From Bacteroidales bacterium UBA3663 (lineage in GTDB: Bacteria > Bacteroidota > Bacteroidia > Bacteroidales > UBA3663), in contig DFJU01000045.1 in NCBI GenBank assembly GCA_002373755.1, positions 1-44,774 of the forward strand: a DNA stretch of 44,774 nt. Direction: 5' to 3'. Below the pieces are notes generated by a model, which made no database searches, had not been told where the DNA came from, and was given only the letters and a program-made list of their open reading frames with translations. Positions 16,998 to 25,173 of the stretch are shown here, in pieces. The position numbers were made by a program, and so were the translations under genes. Positions within the stretch are counted from its first letter, which is position 1. Every line of letters starts with the position of its first letter.

Positions 16998-17890
16998 TAT
17001 TTTTCAAGGTATTTGAACGTAGCAAAGTGCTCGCGGTGTGTGTAGTCAACGCCGACAGGGACGATGCTCACGTAGTTGTGTTCAAGCCAATAGCGGTCGG
17101 TGTCGGTCGCCTCTGGCTCGCGGTTGAAATATTGGCCGGTGACCTGGAATACGGCCTCCGATGCGTTCTCGTCGCCCTTCAGGTAGTGGAACTCTTTCTC
17201 CCAATAGCCGTTGGCCTGTCGGCACACGCGGACACCTTCGATGGTCGGGCCGGCCGGGATGTTGACGTTCAATGCGACTCCTTGCGGCATCGGCCGTTGC
17301 AGGAGCGATTCGGTGATGCTTCGGGTGTAGGCGACGGCAGCCGAGAAGTCGGCCGACGCGCGATGGTCGAGCAACGAATAGCCGACCGACGGGATGCCCA
17401 CCACGCAACCTTCGAGCACGGCGCCCATCGTGCCGCTGTACATTATGCAGATGGAGTCGTTGCCGCCGTGGTTGATGCCCGACACGATCAGATCGGGCTG
17501 AACCTCCGAGAAGAGGCGATGCAAGGCCAGCTTGATGCAATCGACGGGCGTGCCGCTACAGGCATAGACGATGACGTCGTTGTCGGCACTGATGCGGCGC
17601 AATGTGACGGGCTGCGTGCAGGTGAACGATGCCGCAAAACCGGAACGAGGGCTGTCGGGCGCACAAACCACGATGCGGGCCAATCCGCGCAACGACTCGA
17701 CCAAGCTGCGGATGCCGGCGGCCTGATAGCCGTCGTCGTTGGTGACGAGGATGGTCTTGCGTCCCTGTGCATCGGCCGGCAATTGTCCGTAGCCTGTTGC
17801 TTCGGGGAAGAAATCCATCGAGCCGTCGGCCTGAGCCATGTTGGCTGCGGCCTGACTTGTAAAGTGATCCGTGAGCTGGTTGTCTGACAT
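16997..17890 (-). CDS. surE: 5'/3'-nucleotidase SurE with an N-terminal extension
   Basis: This metal-dependent phosphatase acts on nucleoside monophosphates. Family motifs are present: ILVTNDDGYQAAGI (metal-binding Asp-Asp), CAPDSPRSG, SGTPVDC and SGINHGGN. With the start at 17890 the protein has 297 aa and about 43 residues ahead of the core; later ATGs (for example 17839) would shorten this. The frame is open to 18052, but a promoter-like element at 18023-18054 argues against that longer start. The gene leads the surE-lpxB-DUF5606 operon and is divergent from parA, an order common in Bacteroidales. Confidence 0.92.
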   Translation of the reverse strand: MSDNQLTDHFTSQAAANMAQADGSMDFFPEATGYGQLPADAQGRKTILVTNDDGYQAAGIRSLVESLRGLARIVVCAPDSPRSGFAASFTCTQPVTLRRISADNDVIVYACSGTPVDCIKLALHRLFSEVQPDLIVSGINHGGNDSICIMYSGTMGAVLEGCVVGIPSVGYSLLDHRASADFSAAVAYTRSITESLLQRPMPQGVALNVNIPAGPTIEGVRVCRQANGYWEKEFHYLKGDENASEAVFQVTGQYFNREPEATDTDRYWLEHNYVSIVPVGVDYTHREHFATFKYLEK

Positions 17891-18022
17891 AAATTCCAGT
17901 GTAAAAAACCTCGTTCCAGAAGCCCGACGGAGCGACACGACATCGCGGGAAAACCATCGGACAAATCGCCCCAAAAACCTTGAATGAAGCACTCCAGAAG
18001 GGGTTTTCGGTTTGAGCGGCGC

Positions 18023-18054
18023 GAAGATAACTACTTTTCGGCAAACGTCCAAAA
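18023..18054 (-). promoter_or_regulatory. surE: candidate promoter of surE
   Basis: On the minus strand, TATCTTCG (18023-18030) resembles the -7 box TAnnTTTG with one mismatch. TTTG (18051-18054) sits 20 bp upstream as the -33 box. This would start transcription near 18016, about 125 nt before the surE start. Confidence 0.5.
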
Positions 18055-18083
18055 AAATGCCCGCAATTGTGGGTTTGGCGTGT

Positions 18084-18121
18084 GGGAGTTATCAACAAAT
18101 TGGGGAGTTATCAACAAATTG
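18084..18121 (+). repeat. perfect 19-bp tandem repeat upstream of parA
   Basis: GGGAGTTATCAACAAATTG occurs twice with no gap, at 18084-18102 and 18103-18121. Each unit contains TTATCAACA, one base away from the DnaA box TTATCCACA. The pair ends about 20 bp before the parA -33 element. It may be an operator (ParA autorepression or DnaA) or a simple duplication. Confidence 0.65.
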
Positions 18122-18142
18122 CGCTAAATTAAATTAAAAAAG

Positions 18143-18173
18143 TTGGCGACCAACAAAAAGGCAAGTATCTTTG
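18143..18173 (+). promoter_or_regulatory. parA: promoter of the parA operon
   Basis: TTGG at 18143-18146 and a perfect -7 box TATCTTTG at 18166-18173 are separated by 19 bp. The predicted transcript start near 18180 leaves a leader of about 47 nt with AGGAAA before the ATG at 18227. This excludes an upstream in-frame start at 18143. Confidence 0.82.
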
Positions 18174-18226
18174 CGCCGTCAAAAAAGCCCGGATTCCATC
18201 GGGAAAGCACTCTAAAACAGGAAACT

Positions 18227-19009
18227 ATGGGACTCGTTATCGCCATTGCAAACCAGAAAGGCGGCGTAGGCAAGACCACAACGGCTATCAACCTCAGCGC
18301 CTCGCTCGCCACACTCGGCAAGAAAGTTCTGCTTATCGATGCCGACCCCCAGGCCAACTCTTCCAGCGGCTTGGGCATTGACATCACCAAAATCGACACT
18401 ACCATCTACGACATCCTCATCGGCCACGCAACCGCATCGGAAGCCGTCGTTCCGACCTGCGTCGAACGGCTCGACATCATCACATCGCGCATCGACCTGG
18501 TCGGCGCCGAACTGGAGCTGATGAACATCGAAAACCGCGAACTGATGCTGCGCAAACAGCTGAAAACCATACGCGGGCTGTACGACTACGTGCTCATTGA
18601 CTGCTCGCCATCGCTCGGCCTCATCACGCTGAACTGCCTCTCGGCCGCCGACAGCGTCATCATCCCAGTGCAGTCGGAATATTTCGCGCTGGAGGGCATC
18701 TCGAAGCTGCTCAACACCATCAAGATCGTCAAGAACAAGATTAACCCGAAGCTGCAGATCGAGGGATTCCTGCTCACGATGTACGACGCACGTCTGCGCC
18801 TGGCCAACCAGATCTACGAAGAGGTGAAGCGCCACTTCCAGAAACTCGTATTCGACACCGTGATTCAGCGCAACACGCGCCTCTCGGAGGCACCGAGCTA
18901 CGGACTGCCGGCTCTCCTCTACAGCCCCGACTCGAAGGGCACGCAGAACTACGTGATGCTGGGGCGTGAACTGTTGGCCAAGCACCACGACACCAACACC
19001 GAAAATTAA
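18227..19009 (+). CDS. parA: ParA-type chromosome partitioning ATPase
   Basis: This 260-aa MinD/Soj-family ATPase forms dynamic nucleoid-bound dimers that move ParB-parS complexes apart. It shows the deviant Walker A motif [19 protein letters not shown] (Walker A'), and LIDCSPSLG (Walker B). The start at 18227 follows AGGAAA and is downstream of the predicted transcript start. parB follows after 60 bp. The downstream order parB-DUF5683-lytic transglycosylase-rel matches the arrangement known in many Bacteroidales. Confidence 0.95.
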   Translation: MGLVIAIANQKGGVGKTTTAINLSASLATLGKKVLLIDADPQANSSSGLGIDITKIDTTIYDILIGHATASEAVVPTCVERLDIITSRIDLVGAELELMNIENRELMLRKQLKTIRGLYDYVLIDCSPSLGLITLNCLSAADSVIIPVQSEYFALEGISKLLNTIKIVKNKINPKLQIEGFLLTMYDARLRLANQIYEEVKRHFQKLVFDTVIQRNTRLSEAPSYGLPALLYSPDSKGTQNYVMLGRELLAKHHDTNTEN

Positions 19010-19069
19010 CGTAGTGAGCCATCGGACTCGAAAATCAACATAACGAAACAGAACAACACCCACATAGCC

Positions 19070-19990
19070 ATGAGCAAGAAACCTATGGGCCTCGGCCGCG
19101 GATTAGACGCACTGATGTCGGTCGATGATTCGCTGAACAGCAACAACGCACCATCGTCGATCAACGAAGTGGACATCGACCAGATTCACGTCAACCCGAC
19201 CCAACCGCGCAAGGACTTCGACGAACAGTCGCTGAAGGAACTGGCCGACAGCATACGCACAATCGGCATCATCCAGCCAATCACTCTGCGGCAGGAGGAC
19301 GACGGCTCGTACATGATCATCGCGGGCGAACGTCGTTTCCGCGCATCGCAGATGGCCGGCAGAATCACGATTCCGGCCTACATACGCAAGGCAAGCGACG
19401 ACGACGTGATGGAGATGGCTCTGGTGGAGAACATCCAGCGCGAAGACCTCAACGCGATTGAAGTGGCCTTGGCCTACCAGCAATTACAGACGAAGAGCAA
19501 CCTCACGCAGGAGGAACTGGCTCAGCGCGTCGGCAAGAGCCGTGCCTCGGTGGCCAACTTCATGCGACTACTACGTCTGCCGGCCGAAATACAGCTTGCG
19601 CTCAAGGAGAAGAAGCTGTCGATGGGCCACGCTCGCGCCATCCTCTCGGTCGAAGACCCCGAACAGCAGGTCAAGCTCTTCCACTTGACCGTCGAACAAG
19701 ACCTTTCGGTGCGCCGCGTGGAACAGCTTGTGCGCGACTTCGCCGAGGGACGCATCCTCGACTTCGCCGAACTTCAGGACGCAAACGGCCAGAAAAAGCA
19801 GAAGGGCAACACGACGGCCAATGCGGCAAGCGACTACTGCAACACGATGGCCGAACATCTGACCGAAAAGTTCAGCGCAAAGGTGAAAATGTCGTGCAAC
19901 GACAAGGGTCAGGGCAAAATCACGATTGCCTTCAAGAACGACGAGGAACTTCAGAACATCATTGGCTTGCTTGACAAAATTGAACGCTAA
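19070..19990 (+). CDS. parB: ParB/Spo0J-type partition protein
   Basis: This 306-aa CTPase and parS-binding protein begins KKPMGLGRGLDALM, a typical Spo0J start. It contains the ParB/Srx motifs NPTQPRKDFD and AGERRFRA (CTP site), the VENIQREDLNAIE segment, and a helix-turn-helix around LTQEELAQRVGKSRASVANFMRLL. A C-terminal dimerisation segment ends the protein. No obvious palindromic parS (TGTTTCACGTGAAACA-like) was seen in the window. The 3' end overlaps the next gene if that gene starts at TTG 19980. Confidence 0.95.
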   Translation: MSKKPMGLGRGLDALMSVDDSLNSNNAPSSINEVDIDQIHVNPTQPRKDFDEQSLKELADSIRTIGIIQPITLRQEDDGSYMIIAGERRFRASQMAGRITIPAYIRKASDDDVMEMALVENIQREDLNAIEVALAYQQLQTKSNLTQEELAQRVGKSRASVANFMRLLRLPAEIQLALKEKKLSMGHARAILSVEDPEQQVKLFHLTVEQDLSVRRVEQLVRDFAEGRILDFAELQDANGQKKQKGNTTANAASDYCNTMAEHLTEKFSAKVKMSCNDKGQGKITIAFKNDEELQNIIGLLDKIER

Positions 19991-20690
19991 AATACTTCTG
20001 TGTGCCCTGTGGTTGGGATTGACAAGCGGTTTGAGCGTGGCTCAAACCGACACTGTTATGGTTATCACGCCTCCGTCGGCATCGGACACGACAACCGCAG
20101 CAAAGGCATCGGCCAACGGCGCAACGCCCGACCTCAAGCCGCTCGACTCCGACTCGCTCATCTGGGCATTCGACAAGCACATGAAGCAGCAGTCGGCCGA
20201 CGGCTGGACACCCGACCAAGACCCGTATTTCGCCAACTACGAACCCGTGCCAGCCAAGGCAGTCTGGTACGCGGCACTGTTTCCGGGCGGCGGCCAAATC
20301 TACAACCGCAAATACTGGAAACTGCCAATCATCTACGGCGGATATCTCGGCCTCATCTACGGCTACCGCTGGAACCAGAAGTACTACCGCACCTACGCCA
20401 ACGCCTACCGCGACCTCGTGCTCAACAGCCCGAACGCGAGCTACAAGGATTTCCTGTCGCCGACCTACGACGTCGAGGCGCACCGCAGCTATCTGGAAAG
20501 CGCCTTCAAACGCAAGCGCAACAGCTATCGCAACTACCGCGACTACTGTCTGGTGGGCATGATCGGCGTCTATCTTGTGTCGATTGTCGATGCCTATGTC
20601 GATGCGTCGCTCTATCATTTCGATGTCTCGACCGACCTCGACGCCAACAACAAGCCTGCCCTCATGGTGGGATGTCACATTGACTTTTAA
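19980..20690 (+). CDS. DUF5683 exported protein
   Basis: This protein of about 236 aa contains the DUF5683 domain (LFPGGGQIYNRKYWKLPI, then GLIYGYRWN), with two hydrophobic segments suggesting membrane association. Start choice: TTG at 19980 gives a complete signal peptide (AKILLCALWLGLTSGLSVAQ) and an 11-base overlap with parB. The only upstream ATG (19926) lies deep inside parB and would place 18 polar residues before the signal. The region after the signal is Thr/Ala/Asp-rich. Its position between parB and the lytic transglycosylase is conserved in Bacteroidales. The function is unknown. Confidence 0.82.
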   Translation: MNAKILLCALWLGLTSGLSVAQTDTVMVITPPSASDTTTAAKASANGATPDLKPLDSDSLIWAFDKHMKQQSADGWTPDQDPYFANYEPVPAKAVWYAALFPGGGQIYNRKYWKLPIIYGGYLGLIYGYRWNQKYYRTYANAYRDLVLNSPNASYKDFLSPTYDVEAHRSYLESAFKRKRNSYRNYRDYCLVGMIGVYLVSIVDAYVDASLYHFDVSTDLDANNKPALMVGCHIDF

Positions 20691-20730
20691 AAAGTTGATG
20701 TGACAAAATGTTAAATGTGAAATATTGAAT

Positions 20731-20789
20731 GGCCGACGAATGACATTGGCCGAAAAACTATAAATTTGGCCGACGAACGACATTGGCCG
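20731..20789 (+). repeat. two 22-bp direct repeats before the transglycosylase gene
   Basis: The units at 20731-20752 and 20768-20789 read GGCCGACGAA then T or C, then GACATTGGCCG, with one difference. The start-to-start distance is 37 bp. Each unit is bounded by GGCCG at both ends. A TAAATTTG -7-like box (20761-20768) lies between them, so the pair could flank or overlap a promoter for the transglycosylase gene. Confidence 0.55.
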
Positions 20790-20833
20790 TTAAAATAATT
20801 TTCCCCTCAGCGGACGGGGACAACATCATTTCA

Positions 20834-22147
20834 ATGAAAAAATTTGCTTTTTCTTTCTTGATTTTTGCAAGCGCGACCCTAAATGCGCAGAACGTCCAGC
20901 AGGACAGTATCAGTGAGGCCGACAAGGCTATGTTGGAAATTAAAATGGACTCGGCCATGGTGTTGCCCGAAAGCATGGAAGAGGTGGCCGACACCGTTTT
21001 CCAATACAACTGGTCGGAACGATTCTTCATCCACTACGATTCAACCTGCGTGTCGGACGCCGACGTGCCACCGGTGCCCGACTCGGTCTATATCGCCCGT
21101 CTGCGCGCCCTGCCCACCAAGATCGCGATGCCGTTCAACCAGCCAGTGCGCCAATGCCTCGACATGTACGTGCACAAACGCCGCGACTTGGTCGAACGTA
21201 TGGTCGGCCTTGGCTACAACTACTATTTCCCGATCTTTGAGGACGCGCTGCAACGCTACGGAATGCCGTCGGAGCTGAAATATCTGGCCTGCATCGAGAG
21301 CGGCCTGCACATCAATGCCTATTCGCGTGCGCGTGCCGCCGGATTGTGGCAGTTCATCCCATCGAGCGGCATGTTGAACGGTCTGGAAATCAACTCGTTC
21401 ATCGACGAACGCTACGACCTCTACAAGAGCACCGACGCCGCCTGCCGCTTCCTGTTGCAGCTCTACAACACCTTCGGAGACTGGCACTTGGCCATTGCGG
21501 CCTACAACTGCGGCCCGGGCAACATCCGCAAGGCAATGGTACGTTCGGGCGGCAAACGCACCTTCTGGGAGATCTACTACTACCTGCCGCGCGAGACCCG
21601 CAGCTACGTGCCGCTCTTCATCGCCGCAACCTACGTGATGAACTACAGCTGCGAACACAACATGTGCGCCCGCATCAACGAACTGCCGCCAGTGTGCGAC
21701 ACGCTGATGATGAACACGATGGTCAACTTCGAGCAGATCAGCCAAGTGCTGGGAATCCCACGCGAACAGATCGAGAGCCTCAACCCGCAATATGTGTTCG
21801 ACATCGTGCCAGGCAGCCCAGAAAAAGCCTATTCGCTGACCCTGCCGCAGGAACAGGCATTGGCCTTCATCGAAATGCAGGACTCGATCTACGCCTACCG
21901 CGCCGACTCGCTCCTGCCCCACAACGGCGACTTGAAGGAAATCCCGACCCGAGGCAAGCGCAACAGCTACATCAAGGGCAGCGGCTATGGCGGTACGGCC
22001 GACGCCAACGGCATCTACCGCGTGCGCCGTGGTGACACGCTGGGTGGCATCGCCCGACGCAACCACACGACCGTGGCCAAGCTGAAGCGGCTCAACGGAC
22101 TGAAGAGCGACCGGCTGAGCATCGGCCAACGGCTTAGAGTGAGGTAA
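20834..22147 (+). CDS. MltD-like membrane-bound lytic murein transglycosylase with LysM
   Basis: This 437-aa exported enzyme cleaves the glycan strands of peptidoglycan. The ATG at 20834 gives a clean signal peptide (ending near LNAQ, residue 19). The SLT domain (about 140-255) carries the catalytic Glu155 in CIESGLH, then AAGLWQFIPSSG and AAYNCGPGNI. One C-terminal LysM module (about 392-436, YRVRRGDTLGGIARR...) binds murein. E. coli MltD has two LysM modules, so this is a shorter relative. It lies in the parAB-rel cluster. Confidence 0.92.
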   Translation: MKKFAFSFLIFASATLNAQNVQQDSISEADKAMLEIKMDSAMVLPESMEEVADTVFQYNWSERFFIHYDSTCVSDADVPPVPDSVYIARLRALPTKIAMPFNQPVRQCLDMYVHKRRDLVERMVGLGYNYYFPIFEDALQRYGMPSELKYLACIESGLHINAYSRARAAGLWQFIPSSGMLNGLEINSFIDERYDLYKSTDAACRFLLQLYNTFGDWHLAIAAYNCGPGNIRKAMVRSGGKRTFWEIYYYLPRETRSYVPLFIAATYVMNYSCEHNMCARINELPPVCDTLMMNTMVNFEQISQVLGIPREQIESLNPQYVFDIVPGSPEKAYSLTLPQEQALAFIEMQDSIYAYRADSLLPHNGDLKEIPTRGKRNSYIKGSGYGGTADANGIYRVRRGDTLGGIARRNHTTVAKLKRLNGLKSDRLSIGQRLRVR

Positions 22148-22242
22148 GGAGCTCCATCTCCCCGCCCCTCCAACGTGAGTATATGCCACTGGCGGACAAT
22201 GTCGTGATGCTGAAACTCCGGACGTCATGATGCTGAAACGAC

Positions 22243-22271
22243 GTAGAGACGTCACAATGTGGCATCTCTAC
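22243..22271 (+). repeat. GAGACG hairpin repeat, copy b
   Basis: GTAGAGACGTCAC-AAT-GTGGCATCTCTAC is a near-perfect palindrome with the same AAT loop as copy a. It lies between the transglycosylase and rel genes. Just before it a 16-base unit, GTCGTGATGCTGAAAC, is repeated with one change (22201-22216 and 22224-22239). Confidence 0.7.
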
Positions 22272-22372
22272 TGGACAAAAAAAACGGTGAATCCGCATCA
22301 ACGTCGTTCAAAAATCCGCGTAGTGAGAAAACAACCCAAATATTTGCAAATCAACGAATAAAAAAACACTCC

Positions 22373-24313
22373 ATGAAAACCCAACAAGCTGAACCCATTG
22401 CAGAAAGACCAATCACGCCACAGGAAGAGGCCATCATCCAGGCCGAATTCCAGGGGCTACTGGACGACTATGCCCACACCCGCAAGGGCGATAAGGCTGA
22501 ACTTATCAGCCGAGTTTTTGAATTTGCAAAAAAGGCCCACGGCAACCAACGAAGGCTGTCGGGCGATCCGTATATCTGCCATCCGTTGGCCGTGGCGCGT
22601 ATCGTGTCGCACAACATCGGAATGGGCTCGACGTCAATCTGCGCCGCACTGCTGCACGACGTGACGAAGACGACCGACACCACATTCGAGGAAATCGACG
22701 ACACCTTCGGCGAACGCATCGGCAACCTTGTGCGCGGCCTGACCCGCATCTCGGGCGGCAACTTCCGCTTCGTGACCGAAGAGACATCGGACGACGAACA
22801 CCACGGCATCAAGAACCCCGAGGAGCAGGCCGAAAACTTCCGCAACCTGCTGCTCACCATGTGCGAGGACGTGCGCGTCATCCTGGTCAAGATTGCCGAC
22901 CGTCTGCACAACATGCGCACGCTGTCGGCCCTGTCGCCGTTCAAGCAGAAGCGCATCGCCAACGAGACGCTCTACCTCTACGCGCCTCTCGCCTACCGCC
23001 TCGGACTGTTTGAAATCAAGAGCGAGCTGGAGGACCTCAGCCTCAAATACGAGCACCCCGAGGAATACGAGGAACTGAAGCAGAAGCTGAAGGACAGCGA
23101 GGAGAGCCGCGACCGCCTGTTTGCCACATTCTCGGCTCCAATCATCGGCCTGCTCGACGGCCTCGGACTGAAATACACGCTCAAGGCGCGCATGAAGAGC
23201 CTCTACTCCATCTGGAACAAGATGCGCACGAAGCACATCCCGTTCGAGGAGGTCTATGACCTGTACGCCGCACGCATCGTCTTCACCCCACAGACCGAAG
23301 AGAGCGAAAAGACCGACTGCTGGCGCATCTACACCGCCATCACATCAATCTACAAGCTGCATCCCGACCGCATCCGCGACTGGATCAGCCACCCGAAGTC
23401 GAACGGCTACGAGGCATTGCACGTCACCCTGATGGGGCCCGACGGCAACTGGCTGGAGGTGCAGATCCGCTCCGAGCGCATGGACGAAATCGCCGAACAT
23501 GGCCTCGCCGTCCACTGGAAATACAAGCGCGGCAAGCAGACCAACGAGGCCGACGAAGGTCTCGACAAGTGGGTCAAGAGCATCAAGAACATCCTCGACG
23601 ACCCGAACCCCAACGCGCTCGACTTCCTCGACACCATCAAGCTCAACGTGCTCAGCACCGAAATCTACGTCTTCACGCCGGCCGGCGAACTGAAGGAGCT
23701 GCCGAAGGGTGCCACTGCGCTCGACTTCGCATTCGCCCTCCACACTGCCGTCGGCCTGCACGCCGAAGCCGCCCGCGTGAACCACGAACTGATGCCGCTC
23801 AGCACCGTGCTCGAATCGGGCCAGCAGGTGGAAATAATCACGTCCGACGAGGAGAAATGCCAGCTCGGATGGGCGGCCATCGTCACCACGTCGAAAGCAC
23901 GTAGCGCAGTGCGCAGCTATCTGAACAAGCACTTCCCGAACCAGGTGGCCGACGTGCTGAAAAAACAGCTCCACGCGGAACGCACATCGACCACGCAGAA
24001 GCTGCTCGGCATCCTGCACCTCAACCAGAAGAAGAAAAAGAAGGAGCCACGTCCGGCCAACGAGTATTTCAAGCCGGAAACAGTGTCATCGACCATCGAA
24101 ATCTCGGGCATCGACACTCCTGGCCTGCTCAACACCATCACGCGAATCATCATCGAACAGAGCCATGCCAACATCTCCGACATCGCCCTGAAAAGTGCCG
24201 ACGGCCTCTTCTCCGGCCAAATCACGCTCGACACCAAAGACGGCAAACTCATCTCGCACCTCTGCGCCGAATTGCGCAAGGTCCACGAAATCGAGAAAGC
24301 GGCAAGGAAGTGA
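22373..24313 (+). CDS. RelA/SpoT-family (p)ppGpp synthetase, hydrolase centre altered
   Basis: This 646-aa long-form Rel protein has HD, synthetase, TGS (about 405-470) and ACT (about 570-645) domains. In the HD domain the metal ligands are kept (His70, His95-Asp96, Asp176 in ADRLHNMRT), but the catalytic Glu-Asp that normally follows (HDxxED) is Lys99-Thr100 (HDVTKTT), which predicts poor or no hydrolysis. The synthetase keeps RIRDWI, PKSNGYEALH and LEVQIRSERMDEIAEHG, so synthesis is likely intact; RIRD resembles the RxKD of bifunctional enzymes, not the ExDD of RelA. ATG 22373 is chosen over 22259, which lies on the hairpin repeat. A second, hydrolysing Rel elsewhere in the genome is expected. 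Confidence 0.9.
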   Translation: MKTQQAEPIAERPITPQEEAIIQAEFQGLLDDYAHTRKGDKAELISRVFEFAKKAHGNQRRLSGDPYICHPLAVARIVSHNIGMGSTSICAALLHDVTKTTDTTFEEIDDTFGERIGNLVRGLTRISGGNFRFVTEETSDDEHHGIKNPEEQAENFRNLLLTMCEDVRVILVKIADRLHNMRTLSALSPFKQKRIANETLYLYAPLAYRLGLFEIKSELEDLSLKYEHPEEYEELKQKLKDSEESRDRLFATFSAPIIGLLDGLGLKYTLKARMKSLYSIWNKMRTKHIPFEEVYDLYAARIVFTPQTEESEKTDCWRIYTAITSIYKLHPDRIRDWISHPKSNGYEALHVTLMGPDGNWLEVQIRSERMDEIAEHGLAVHWKYKRGKQTNEADEGLDKWVKSIKNILDDPNPNALDFLDTIKLNVLSTEIYVFTPAGELKELPKGATALDFAFALHTAVGLHAEAARVNHELMPLSTVLESGQQVEIITSDEEKCQLGWAAIVTTSKARSAVRSYLNKHFPNQVADVLKKQLHAERTSTTQKLLGILHLNQKKKKKEPRPANEYFKPETVSSTIEISGIDTPGLLNTITRIIIEQSHANISDIALKSADGLFSGQITLDTKDGKLISHLCAELRKVHEIEKAARK

Positions 24314-24356
24314 TTCGGTCGTGCCACATCCGCCATCGGTTCGCTAACGCATGTAG

Positions 24357-24386
24357 AGACGTCACATTGTGGCGTCTTGTTTTTTG
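24357..24386 (+). terminator. terminator of the rel gene (GAGACG hairpin repeat, copy c)
   Basis: AGACGTCAC-ATT-GTGGCGTCT forms a 9-bp stem (one G:U) followed by TGTTTTTTG. It starts 43 bp after the rel stop codon. It is a copy of the same hairpin family found at 3057 and 22243 (here GTAGAGACG begins at 24353), with a U-run added. Confidence 0.8.
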
Positions 24387-24449
24387 TTTGAAGGGAATTC
24401 TTCCGTCAATTGAAATCGATTTTAGGGTTGCGTCCGATGGCATATGGAC

Positions 24450-24492
24450 AAAAAAATCTCGCAACTGCATTGTGGGGGATGCGGTTGCGAGA
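24450..24492 (-). terminator. terminator of the AT-rich island's small exported protein
   Basis: On the minus strand TCTCGCAACCGCAT (24479-24492) pairs with ATGCAGTTGCGAGA (24457-24470), one mismatch in 14, with an 8-base loop and a following T-run (24450-24456). It lies 22 bp past the stop codon at 24515, and back to back with the rel terminator. Confidence 0.88.
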
Positions 24493-24514
24493 ATCTTTAT
24501 AAAGCTCCTTGTGG

Positions 24515-25096
24515 TTATTTCCATCCTTCACAACTACCATATCTATTGCCACAATAAATGTCTGTCCATCCTTCGACGTAAGTACAATCTTTCAGAGTAC
24601 ATCCGAGTTTAATCCATTCTTTGTCTTCTGAAAAATCTAAAACTACGCCAACGCCAGGCTGACAGTTACAGTCACATTCCAGATCCCGCTCATGAAATTT
24701 GTAGAGCAAGTGCTCTCTTTTTGGCGCGGCATATAAGTGAAATTCGTTTTTCTCGACCTTCCTCTCTTTTTCAGAATCCGTGCGAAACCAATCATGAACG
24801 GGCCAAACGAACACGCCCAAGTTCTTGCGTTCTATCCAACCAGATAGCGCTTTGCCTTCTGTATCTATTACCTCAACCAAATATCTTGTGTTATATTTCT
24901 TTATGATTTTAATATCGCAATAATTCTCCGTAGAATCATCATCGCAGATGACTCCTAACGGTCTTGCCGACACCGAATCTTGGTAAATTTGCACCTCGAC
25001 ATTTGTTTCATACAAAAAAGCCTCTATGTATGGTTTTGCATCCATTTGAAAATATGTGCAGAACGCAAAGATAAAATAAAAAAATAATCTTTTCAT
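24515..25096 (-). CDS. small exported protein, candidate immunity protein to the RHS tip
   Basis: This 193-aa protein is not recognised as a known family. A hydrophobic N-terminal signal (MKRLFFYFIFAFCTYF) predicts export. Starting two codons earlier at 25102 is equally possible. The body is rich in Tyr, Asp, Glu and Cys, with a Cys cluster (ECDCNCQPG) and a short SH3-like stretch around residues 50-100. Base composition is far more AT-rich than the core genes, like the neighbouring RHS tip, which points to joint horizontal acquisition. It is encoded 77 bp downstream of the RHS fragment on the same strand, the usual place for an immunity gene. A periplasmic location would suit a toxin that acts on peptidoglycan. 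The immunity role is inferred. Confidence 0.65.
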   Translation of the reverse strand: MKRLFFYFIFAFCTYFQMDAKPYIEAFLYETNVEVQIYQDSVSARPLGVICDDDSTENYCDIKIIKKYNTRYLVEVIDTEGKALSGWIERKNLGVFVWPVHDWFRTDSEKERKVEKNEFHLYAAPKREHLLYKFHERDLECDCNCQPGVGVVLDFSEDKEWIKLGCTLKDCTYVEGWTDIYCGNRYGSCEGWK

Positions 25097-25173
25097 ACTC
25101 AAAATGTCATTATGAGAAACGTATAACTATGCAATAGAAACCCTTTTCACCCCAAGTTATAACTCTCGTTTGA

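Noticed and set aside
17891..18052. Extended N-terminus for SurE
   Set aside because: The upstream part overlaps the candidate surE promoter, has no SurE homology, and would push the start into the divergent control region.
18089..18117. Origin of replication with DnaA boxes
   Set aside because: Only two one-mismatch boxes are present in a tandem duplication, with no AT-rich unwinding element or dnaA/dnaN nearby. Kept only as a repeat.
18143..18226. Extended N-terminus for ParA
   Set aside because: The in-frame ATG at 18143 lies upstream of the predicted transcript start, and the extra residues do not occur in ParA proteins. AGGAAA precedes the ATG at 18227.
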